From contig NZ_CALTSY010000002.1 of the NCBI RefSeq assembly GCF_943908415.1, positions 1 through 64,000 on the forward strand: 64,000 nucleotides of DNA. The letters are read 5' to 3'. Source of the stretch: an uncultured Anaerococcus sp. (lineage in GTDB: Bacteria > Bacillota > Clostridia > Tissierellales > Peptoniphilaceae). Shown here piece by piece: positions 17,806 to 25,314 of this stretch (position 1 is the stretch's first letter; every line of letters begins with the position of its first letter). The notes below the pieces were generated by a model that had not been told where the DNA came from, made no database searches, and saw only the letters and a list, made by a program, of their open reading frames with translations. Both the position numbers and the translations under genes were made by a program.

Positions 17806-17820
17806 AGTCACTAAATGACT
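17806..17820. promoter_or_regulatory. Palindromic operator 2 of dinB, upstream of the -35
   Basis: AGTCACTAAATGACT is a near-perfect 15-base palindrome (AGTCA...TGACT) ending 8 bases upstream of the -35. Together with operator 1 it could let a dimeric repressor bind both sides of the promoter. It does not match the Gram-positive LexA box (CGAAC...GTTCG). Confidence 0.55.
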
Positions 17821-17924
17821 CCTGAGAGAATAAAAGCTAAAGTTTAAGAAAATACAAGAATATAAATTAAAAATAGTTAGAAAATCACTTCAATTCACTA
17901 GATAAACTTTAAAATTCAATCAAA

Positions 17925-17964
17925 AAGTGGATGTCTCCTATATAATATAGGATAGCATCCACTT
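17925..17964 (-). terminator. Terminator after the FMN/FAD flavoprotein gene
   Basis: AAGTGGATG pairs with CATCCACTT, and inside it TCCTATA pairs with TATAGGA, giving a long stem. On the minus strand a T tract follows. It lies about 70 bases after the stop at 18036. The rest of 17821-18035 holds nothing recognisable. Confidence 0.75.
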
Positions 17965-18035
17965 GTAAATTATTTATTTAATATAGTATCTAGCTTAATG
18001 AGTAAACCTAATCATAGCTTAGACTTTTGTAATAT

Positions 18036-19859
18036 CTATTTTTCTTTTATATATGAGTCAGCATTTTTAGCAGAATTTCTACCAAATACTACTATATCAG
18101 TTACAGCGTTTCCTCCAAGCCTATTTGCTCCATGAACACCGCCTGTGACTTCTCCTGCTGCATAAAGTCCAGGTATATTTTCAGATTCTGAATTTAATAC
18201 TTCTGAATTAGTGTTTACTTCTACACCACCCATTGTGTGATGTATACCAGGTGATACTTGAACTGCATAAAAAGGTGCTGTGGATAAATCTGAGTTTGAT
18301 GTATCCATACCTTCTCTATTAAAATCAGGATCCTCATTATCAGCTGTAATTTTTTGCCAATCCTCTAGAGTTTCTGTAATAGCATCTTCATCACAGCCTA
18401 TTATTTCAGCTAATTGTTTATAGTCCTCGGCCTTTTGTAGGTAATCTTGGTCGAAGTATTTTTGTATAGTACTTGATTGATCCATCATCTTTTGATCTAC
18501 AATTAGCCATGCATTAGAGCCTTCTTGGTCTAATATAGCCTCTGATACCTTATCTCTGGTTTCTAATTCATTAAAGAACCTTTTACCAGAATTATTTACT
18601 AAAATAGCTCCTTCACCCCTAAGTCCTTCTGAAATAAGGGAACCATTTTTTTGTACTACTGTTGGGTGAATTTGAATCTGATCCATATCTATAAAGTTAG
18701 CATCTATATCTTTTAAGAAATCTATAGCATCACCTTGGATAGACTTAGCATTTGTAGATACATAACCTTCAAGGTCTGGTCTATATTCAGTAATCCTATC
18801 CATATTTGCTCCAAAGCCACCGGAAGCTACTATTACTGCATTTGCATTTACTGTTATTTCTTGGTCATCATTCTTTCCCTTTACACCAACAGCTCTGCCA
18901 TCTTCCATTAGTATTTCATCAACTTCTGTATCATAGATGATATCTACACCTTCTTCAATAGCTTTTTTAGTAAGCTTATCTACAAGATATGATCCTACTG
19001 GGATAGAGTTGCCTTCTTCATCAGTTGGAGCATGAGTTCTCATCTCGCTTTGTCCACCTGATAATTTTAATTGGTTAAATTTAACATCATTTTCTTCTAA
19101 CCAGTCTATGGCATCTGAGGATTGACTTGCTAGAATTTCTACCAATTCCTCTTTATTTAGGTTCTTACCGCCTTCCATAGTATCTTTTATAAATAATTCA
19201 ACAGTATCAGGAACATTCTTTTCTGCTTGAAGTTTTGTCTCTGCTGCATTCATTCCAGCTGATGCATAGGAAGTATTACCTCCGCTTATTCCTGCTTTTT
19301 CAACTACTAGTACTTTTTCTCCATTTTGAGCAAGTTCTATAGCGCTTGATAGGCCTGCACCACCTGCACCTACTATTACAACATCAGTGTCATATGAAGT
19401 CTTTATATCTTCTTCTGCATCCTTAGATGCTAGTTTATCAGCTTCAATTCCTGCAGATTCCAAAGCTTTATTTATAGCTGAAAGATAAGCTGCAGATGAA
19501 ATTGTAGCACCACTTACTGTATCTAGGTCTGTAGTATTTTGACTAATGACCTTATCTCTTAGTTTATCAATAGCTTGAGCACCTACAGCTGCTGTTTCTT
19601 TTTGATCAGCAGTAATATCCTTGATTTCTCCATCTTCTATAGTCACATCTACATTTATATCTGAAGCATAACCTGTAGCTTTACCACTATAGTTTCCAGA
19701 TATTTCTGTATAATCGACCTTTTTGTCTTCACTAGCCTCTTCTGTAGTCTCTGTTGTAGCTGAATTATTTTCGCTAAGTTTTGCATCTTTAGAGCTATCA
19801 CAAGCTCCTAAACTAAGTCCCAAAGACAGTAGCAATGGAATTGATAAGTATTTTTTCAT
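18036..19859 (-). CDS. Surface flavoprotein, fumarate reductase-like, with FMN_bind and FAD domains
   Basis: A 607-residue lipoprotein (lipobox LSLGAC, Cys20). Residues about 57-130 are an FMN_bind domain ending in 'LDTVSGATISSAAY'. Residues about 155-605 are an FAD-binding flavocytochrome c/fumarate reductase domain: 'DVVIVGAGGAGLSSAIELA' for ADP binding, 'GGNTSYASAGMNA', catalytic-type 'IQIHPTV', and 'GGVEVNT...GLYAAGEVTGGVHGANRLGGNA' near the end. Relatives reduce fumarate, urocanate or similar alkenes outside the membrane with electrons from quinone or surface flavoproteins. The actual substrate is unknown. The small FMN lipoprotein nearby may be its electron partner. Confidence 0.9.
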   Translation of the reverse strand: MKKYLSIPLLLSLGLSLGACDSSKDAKLSENNSATTETTEEASEDKKVDYTEISGNYSGKATGYASDINVDVTIEDGEIKDITADQKETAAVGAQAIDKLRDKVISQNTTDLDTVSGATISSAAYLSAINKALESAGIEADKLASKDAEEDIKTSYDTDVVIVGAGGAGLSSAIELAQNGEKVLVVEKAGISGGNTSYASAGMNAAETKLQAEKNVPDTVELFIKDTMEGGKNLNKEELVEILASQSSDAIDWLEENDVKFNQLKLSGGQSEMRTHAPTDEEGNSIPVGSYLVDKLTKKAIEEGVDIIYDTEVDEILMEDGRAVGVKGKNDDQEITVNANAVIVASGGFGANMDRITEYRPDLEGYVSTNAKSIQGDAIDFLKDIDANFIDMDQIQIHPTVVQKNGSLISEGLRGEGAILVNNSGKRFFNELETRDKVSEAILDQEGSNAWLIVDQKMMDQSSTIQKYFDQDYLQKAEDYKQLAEIIGCDEDAITETLEDWQKITADNEDPDFNREGMDTSNSDLSTAPFYAVQVSPGIHHTMGGVEVNTNSEVLNSESENIPGLYAAGEVTGGVHGANRLGGNAVTDIVVFGRNSAKNADSYIKEK

Positions 19860-19940
19860 AAAATCTCCCTATATGTATATTAATTTTGCTATTTTGCAAG
19901 TTTTTTGATTATCAAATCAAATATATGTGTTATAGAAAAA

Positions 19941-19969
19941 ATTATAACATACTGATATATACTTGTAAA
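19941..19969 (-). promoter_or_regulatory. Promoter of the surface flavoprotein gene
   Basis: On the minus strand TTTACA (19969-19964), a 17-base spacer and TATAAT (19946-19941). The predicted start leaves a leader of about 75 bases. Confidence 0.75.
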
Positions 19970-20013
19970 ATTATTAGTTAAATTATTTATTAATTACCTA
20001 TTAAGTATAATAA

Positions 20014-20061
20014 AAAAATCCACTCAAACCCATATTAACAATGGATTTTAAGTGGATTTTT
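20014..20061 (-). terminator. Terminator after radA
   Basis: AAAATCCACT pairs with AGTGGATTTT around a loop of about 28 bases that also has internal pairing (CCAT/ATGG). On the minus strand a T tract follows. It lies just after the radA stop. Confidence 0.75.
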
Positions 20062-20075
20062 ATTGATTTTATATA

Positions 20076-21440
20076 TTATTTTAAACAGTCAGTAATTACT
20101 TCTTTGATATTTGACATTTGCTTTACTTTTATAGATTTAAAGTCGGATTCAGATACTGAGTTTCTTGCTATATAGCACTTTTTATAACCGAGTCTTTCTA
20201 ATTCTTTGATCCTTTGCTTGATTTGCGGGACTTTTTTAAGCTCTCCAGTAAGACCTACTTCTGCTATAAATACAGTCTTATCATTTATGGCCTTTTTTAA
20301 TAAGGAGGATGCTATAGACATCATTATAGCCAGATTTACTGACGGTTCTGATAGCTTGAGACCTCCAGTTGTTTTTATAATTACATTATAGTCAAATAGA
20401 TTAAGACCTGCTCTTTCTTGTAATATTGATATCAAAGTATTTAGGTCATCCTTTCTAAGGCTATCCCCTATCCTTTGAGGATAGGGCAAAAATGACTTAC
20501 TAACTAAGGACTCAATCTCTACTTCTAATAGTCTAGATCCTTCCTTAGTCACAGAAATGGCAGAGCCTTCTATGGCATTTTCTCTAGTTGTTATAAAATA
20601 CTCACTTGGATTGGAAATTTCTACTAATCCATCCTCATCCATTGAAAATAAACCAATTTCTCCAGTTCTTCCAAATCTATTTTTTGTAGATGTTAGGACT
20701 CTAAGGTCTTCATCACTTTCTCCATCTAAGATTAATACAGTATCGACTAAATGCTCTAAGGTACGCAGACCAGCCATCTCATTTGCTTTAGTCATGTGTC
20801 CAATCATAATTATGGCACGCTTTTTAAACTCATCTTTGGCGATTTCTACAGCCTTATTTGCTACTTCTATAGTCTGAGTAGGACTGCCTGCCTTATTATC
20901 AAAGGCAGCTAGAGTAAATGTTTGAATAGAGTCTAAAAAGACTATATCAGCATCTATATTCTTTATTTCATTTGCAGCACTATCCATAGAATTTGTTGAA
21001 AGAATCCACACATTTTCTGGCAAGCTTTCCATAATCCTATCAGCACGCGATTTTATCTGGCTTTCTGACTCTTCGCCTGAAACATATAGGACCTTGAGTC
21101 CAAGGTCTGCATATGATTTAGATAGTTGAAGAAGGAGGGTTGACTTTCCCGCTCCTGGTCTAGCGGTAAGTATTGTAACACTATCCCTAACTAAACCACC
21201 TCCAACGGCCCTATCAAATTCTTCATAGTCTGACTTAAGCCTTTGAGATTCGTTAATCTCTATGGCATTTAATTTTTTTGCAGACTTATCATCTATGATT
21301 TCGCTAGTCTTACCCTTAGTCTCTTTAACCGTTACTTCTGTAAGAGTACCCCATTTGCCACATTCTGGACACTTGCCTGCCCAAAGAGGCTGGCTATGAC
21401 CACAATTAGTACATTCATAGGCTTTTTTAATTTTCGCCAT
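20076..21440 (-). CDS. radA: DNA repair protein RadA
   Basis: A 454-residue RecA-like ATPase that helps branch migration in recombinational repair. Zinc-binding Cys10, 13, 24 and 27 are at the start (CTNCGH...CPECGKWG). Walker A is 'TARPGAGKSTLL', Walker B is 'ADIVFLDSIQT', and the RadA-specific 'KNRFG' is present. A Lon-protease-like domain forms the C-terminus. It overlaps the end of gshA by 14 bases, so the two are co-transcribed. Confidence 0.97.
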   Translation of the reverse strand: MAKIKKAYECTNCGHSQPLWAGKCPECGKWGTLTEVTVKETKGKTSEIIDDKSAKKLNAIEINESQRLKSDYEEFDRAVGGGLVRDSVTILTARPGAGKSTLLLQLSKSYADLGLKVLYVSGEESESQIKSRADRIMESLPENVWILSTNSMDSAANEIKNIDADIVFLDSIQTFTLAAFDNKAGSPTQTIEVANKAVEIAKDEFKKRAIIMIGHMTKANEMAGLRTLEHLVDTVLILDGESDEDLRVLTSTKNRFGRTGEIGLFSMDEDGLVEISNPSEYFITTRENAIEGSAISVTKEGSRLLEVEIESLVSKSFLPYPQRIGDSLRKDDLNTLISILQERAGLNLFDYNVIIKTTGGLKLSEPSVNLAIMMSIASSLLKKAINDKTVFIAEVGLTGELKKVPQIKQRIKELERLGYKKCYIARNSVSESDFKSIKVKQMSNIKEVITDCLK

Positions 21441-22725
21441 TAGCTTCTCTTACAAATTTATTTACTGAAAATTCATAGACAGCTTTTTTAGGATCTTCTT
21501 TATATAAAGATTCGTATATATCACGTGGAGTCATTTGTTTTGCTATTAAATCTCTTAGTGGATCTATATATTTTCTATCTTCCTTAATCTTATCAATAAT
21601 ATCTAACATCCATTCCCAGATTTTTTTATCCTTATACATGGCTTGTATTCCTCTAATAGCAGTTATCTTCTTCAAGTCTTGAGCTTTTTCATAAGTCATA
21701 TCAGAAAAAGTTTCATAAAGATATTCTAAAAGTTCTTTATCATAGAACATATTTTTAATTAAAGCTATACAAGCAAAATTATATGGATATGGTACATTAT
21801 CAGGCATTCTAATTTCAATATAACTTTTCGACCTAACATCAGGAAATACTATTGAGAGGGCATGATAAATCATCTCTTTGCTAGAATCCTTATCCATTAT
21901 TTTTTCAAAAGTTATTTCTTTAGTGGATATATCTTTACCATTTTCTTCTATAAAGATACTAGGAGTTTCCAAAATTTTTCTTGCATAAGTCTCATAACTT
22001 AAGTCATTATCAAAGGAAAATGGATATATGCCTGTCCTGTCCTTATCACATTGTTCCCAAATTGTTTGACGTAAATTGCGCTTATCGTAAATATTAGATT
22101 CAAATATATAGGCATTATCAAAAATACTATATAAAAATGGAGATAGGGCATTGGCAACAAAGTATTTTTTCTTAAAGTCCTTCTCATCCTTATAATCTAT
22201 AGCTACTTGAAGACTTGCAGAGCCTTTCATCATATTATGAGCAAGTTGACCTCCAAATTCCTCAAAGTATTCATACATATACTTATATCTTTCTTTAGGA
22301 ATCATTTTTATATCATTAATCTTATCCTTAGGCTGATATCCTACTTCTACTAAAAGCTTATTTTCTTTTTCAAAAATGGGGATGATTTCTCCCATAGTTT
22401 TTTTATAGCTTTCAAATAAGTCATCTACTGATTTAGCAGCATCAAAAGCAATTTCAAACTGTGCAGCAGGTTCTATAGATACAGAAATACCATCTTTACG
22501 TAGTCCCATGATATTTTCCTTCTCATAAATCCCTTCATAGCCAAGCTCTTTAATTGATTCAAGTAAATCTCTTACTCCACCTTCTTCTTCATATCTTGCT
22601 GTGTTTAGGCTATCTCTGTCTATTGTAAAATGTTCAGTTTCAAATCCAACTTTAAAGTCTGGCTCAGACTTCTCACCTGCTTTTATAAATCCAACAATTT
22701 TTTGTAATTTTTCATCGTAGGTCAT
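21427..22725 (-). CDS. gshA: Glutamate-cysteine ligase, plant/EgtA-like type
   Basis: A 432-residue ATP-dependent ligase of the GCS2 family that probably makes gamma-glutamylcysteine. 'FKVGFETEHFTID' near the start and 'SVSIEPAAQFEIAFDA' are family active-site blocks, and 'HNMMKGSASLQVAIDY' and 'YIEIRMPD' follow. No gshB is seen here, so the product may be gamma-glutamylcysteine itself. I start at 22725, where AGAGGTAGTC precedes the ATG, rather than the Met 11 codons upstream. It leads a two-gene operon with radA. Confidence 0.82.
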   Translation of the reverse strand: MTYDEKLQKIVGFIKAGEKSEPDFKVGFETEHFTIDRDSLNTARYEEEGGVRDLLESIKELGYEGIYEKENIMGLRKDGISVSIEPAAQFEIAFDAAKSVDDLFESYKKTMGEIIPIFEKENKLLVEVGYQPKDKINDIKMIPKERYKYMYEYFEEFGGQLAHNMMKGSASLQVAIDYKDEKDFKKKYFVANALSPFLYSIFDNAYIFESNIYDKRNLRQTIWEQCDKDRTGIYPFSFDNDLSYETYARKILETPSIFIEENGKDISTKEITFEKIMDKDSSKEMIYHALSIVFPDVRSKSYIEIRMPDNVPYPYNFACIALIKNMFYDKELLEYLYETFSDMTYEKAQDLKKITAIRGIQAMYKDKKIWEWMLDIIDKIKEDRKYIDPLRDLIAKQMTPRDIYESLYKEDPKKAVYEFSVNKFVREANGEN

Positions 22726-22809
22726 GACTACCTCTTTTCTTGACTTTTTTATAATCATTATACTTTATTTAAAAAAGATTTAATCATAAAAATTGGGAAT
22801 AATAATAGT

Positions 22810-23286
22810 ATGGAAGAATATAAAGCATTTTATAAAACAAAAATTGGGATAATAAGAATAACTTACTCTGATAAGATAAGTAAGATTGAGCTAGTAGAAA
22901 ATATAGATGGTGCAGATAATAAGAACAACTTTACAGATGAAATCATCTTTGAAATAAATGAATATCTAGAGGGAAAGAGAGAAACTTTTGATTTCTATAA
23001 GCAACTTAAACTTCAGGGTACTGATTTTCAGCTAAAAGTCTGGGAAGAACTTAAAAAAATCCCTTACGGATATACTAAAACTTACAAAGAAATTGCCCAA
23101 GCAATTGGAAGGCCTAAAGCTATAAGAGCAGTAGCAAATGCTATAGGCAAAAATCCAATAATGATAATAATCCCATGCCATAGGGTTATAGGCTCTGACG
23201 GTAAGTTGCGTGGATACGCTTATGGAGTCGATATTAAGAAAAGATTACTTGAAATTGAAAAGAGCTCTTGCAATAAAATGAATTAA
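22810..23286 (+). CDS. ogt: Methylated-DNA-protein cysteine methyltransferase
   Basis: A 158-residue suicide repair protein that removes methyl groups from O6-methylguanine. The acceptor cysteine lies in 'IIPCHRVIGSDGKLRGYAYG', and the helix-turn-helix with its arginine finger is 'KTYKEIAQAIGRPKAIRAVANAIGKNP'. It is a single gene divergent from gshA-radA. Its last codons form half of the terminator hairpin that follows. No strong ribosome site is visible. Confidence 0.93.
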   Translation: MEEYKAFYKTKIGIIRITYSDKISKIELVENIDGADNKNNFTDEIIFEINEYLEGKRETFDFYKQLKLQGTDFQLKVWEELKKIPYGYTKTYKEIAQAIGRPKAIRAVANAIGKNPIMIIIPCHRVIGSDGKLRGYAYGVDIKKRLLEIEKSSCNKMN

Positions 23287-23318
23287 AGACTAATTCATCT
23301 TGCAAAAGCTCTATTTTT
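23261..23318 (+). terminator. Terminator overlapping the end of ogt
   Basis: GAGCTCTTGCAA (inside the last ogt codons) pairs with TTGCAAAAGCTC, and ATGAATT pairs with AATTCAT in the middle. TATTTTTCT follows on the plus strand. The stem can act in both directions, between ogt and the convergent ABC operon. Confidence 0.75.
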
Positions 23319-24404
23319 CTAGTTTATTCTCTCAGTAGTTTCACCATCAAAAAAGTGAAGTGCTTCTGGGTCTAGGGTGAAGTTGTGGGTTTCACCTATA
23401 TTATAATCAAAATAACCTGGTTGGCTTATTACTATATTTGTACCATCATTTAGTTTTGTATATAAAAGCTGCTCTTTACCTAGCATTTCAATTACATCTA
23501 TATTTGCACTAATAGTATTGTAATCTCTTTTTTCAGCTATAAATCTTTCTGATCTGATACCCAAGTAAACTTTTTTACCTTCATAGTTTCTTATAAGGTC
23601 AATATCCTTATCAGAAGGTCTTATTTTCATCTCACCTGTAGTATTTACAAACAACCCATCAGTGATTTTACCTTCTATAATATTCATAGTTGGAGAACCT
23701 ATAAATCCTGCGACAAATAGGTTGTTTGGTTTTTGGTAAAACTCTGCTGGCGGTCCTACTTGTTGGACTACCCCCTTATCCAAAAGAACTATTTTTGTTG
23801 CCATGGTCATGGCTTCTGTTTGATCGTGGGTTACATAGATACTTGTCGTATCTAGCTGATTATGGAGTCTTACAATCTCTACTCTCATTGACTCACGCAA
23901 TTTTGCATCAAGGTTTGAAAGTGGCTCATCCATCAAAAATACTGCAGGATTACGTACTATGGCACGTCCTAGGGCAACCCTTTGTCTTTGTCCACCTGAA
24001 ATATCTGATGGTCTATTGTATAGATAATCTTCCAATTGTAATACCTTAGCGGCAGTCTTTACTCTCTGATCGATTAGTTCTTTACTTTCATTTTTCATAT
24101 TTAATGAAAAGGCCATATTTTCATAAACTGTCATATGCGGATATAGTGCATATGATTGGAAGACCATGGCTATGTCACGGTCTTTTGGCTCTACCTTGTT
24201 CATTATCTTATCATCGAAATATAAAGTTCCTTCTGTAATAGAGTTAAGTCCTGCTATCATCCTTAGTAGGGTCGATTTACCACAACCTGATGGTCCTAGG
24301 ATAACACAAAAGTCCTTATCATCTATATCTAGGTCTATATTTCTTATAGTGAAATTTTCACGACCTTCATATTTTTTTCCTATATTGTCTAATTTTACTC
24401 TCAT
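23319..24404 (-). CDS. msmK: Sugar ABC transporter ATPase (MsmK/MalK/UgpC type)
   Basis: A 361-residue ATPase with Walker A 'GPSGCGKSTLLRMI', signature 'SGGQRQRVALGRA', Walker B 'VFLMDEPLSNLDAKLR' and a C-terminal TOBE/regulatory domain (about 240-361). This is the carbohydrate-uptake class that energises MalFG-type permeases. It is the last gene of the maltodextrin-type operon (malE, small membrane protein, malF, malG, msmK). In some Firmicutes one such ATPase serves several sugar transporters; a second copy lies at 39078-40145. Confidence 0.93.
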   Translation of the reverse strand: MRVKLDNIGKKYEGRENFTIRNIDLDIDDKDFCVILGPSGCGKSTLLRMIAGLNSITEGTLYFDDKIMNKVEPKDRDIAMVFQSYALYPHMTVYENMAFSLNMKNESKELIDQRVKTAAKVLQLEDYLYNRPSDISGGQRQRVALGRAIVRNPAVFLMDEPLSNLDAKLRESMRVEIVRLHNQLDTTSIYVTHDQTEAMTMATKIVLLDKGVVQQVGPPAEFYQKPNNLFVAGFIGSPTMNIIEGKITDGLFVNTTGEMKIRPSDKDIDLIRNYEGKKVYLGIRSERFIAEKRDYNTISANIDVIEMLGKEQLLYTKLNDGTNIVISQPGYFDYNIGETHNFTLDPEALHFFDGETTERIN

Positions 24405-24413
24405 CTAAATCTC

Positions 24414-25313
24414 CTAACCCTTTACAGCACCGCTTGAAAGACCTGATACCAGCTCATCTTGTAGTATCAAGAACAGTAGCATAACTGGTACTGCGGATAA
24501 GAATCCTCCTGCCGCAAAAGCTGGCTGATTCATAGTTCTCATATCATTAATCAAGGTAAACAAACCTGTTGCAAGTGTATAATCCATAGGATTGGTCAAC
24601 AGTATCTTTGGCATAAGATAGTCTAGAAATGGCCCTATAAAACATTGGAGGGCAATTATTGCAAGCATAGGTCTTGCCAAAGGCATGATTATTAGCCTAT
24701 AAACTTGGAAATTAGAACAGCCATCTATACGAGCTGCCTCATCTAATTCTGGACTTATACTATCTAAGTATCCCTTTAATATAAAGGTGTTGGTAGCTAT
24801 AGAACCACCTGCATAGATTAAAATAAGCATTGCTGACCTAGAAAATACAGGTATTATCCCATTTACTATAGAGTGTATTGCATAGTAGGCTGTTATTCCT
24901 GCAAAAGCTGGAATAATTTGTACTAGCATTATAGCTATAAGGCTTGCTCTTTTTCCCTTAAATCTAAATCTAGAATAAGCATATCCTGTAAATGATACAA
25001 ATATCAAGGTTAAGATGGTAGTTATAACAGCTATTTTAAGTGTGTTTAAGACCCATCTTACAAAGTAAGTTTTCTCAAAGAGATATCTAAAATTATCTAA
25101 ACTAAACTGAAAATTACCTGTCATGGAGATGTATTGACCTTGGTTTCCATTAAAGCTACTTATAGTCATTATTATAAGCGGGATAAGTATTACAGCTGCC
25201 CATACTATAAGTAGTAGATATGTTAAGAATAAGGCTATTTTACCTCCACTTGATAGGGGTTGTAAGTCTGATAGATATAAATCATTTTCTTTATTCTTTT
25301 TTCTTCTTGCCAT
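24414..25313 (-). CDS. malG: Maltodextrin-type ABC permease MalG
   Basis: A 299-residue inner-membrane permease with six hydrophobic segments. The EAA loop that docks the ATPase is 'LDEAARIDGCSNFQVYRLIIMPLARP'. N-terminal residues 1-25 are charged and cytoplasmic. It starts 1 base after the malF stop and ends 9 bases before msmK. Homology is to the MalG/MdxG group for maltose and maltodextrins. Confidence 0.9.
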   Translation of the reverse strand: MARRKKNKENDLYLSDLQPLSSGGKIALFLTYLLLIVWAAVILIPLIIMTISSFNGNQGQYISMTGNFQFSLDNFRYLFEKTYFVRWVLNTLKIAVITTILTLIFVSFTGYAYSRFRFKGKRASLIAIMLVQIIPAFAGITAYYAIHSIVNGIIPVFSRSAMLILIYAGGSIATNTFILKGYLDSISPELDEAARIDGCSNFQVYRLIIMPLARPMLAIIALQCFIGPFLDYLMPKILLTNPMDYTLATGLFTLINDMRTMNQPAFAAGGFLSAVPVMLLFLILQDELVSGLSSGAVKG

Positions 25314-25314
25314 A

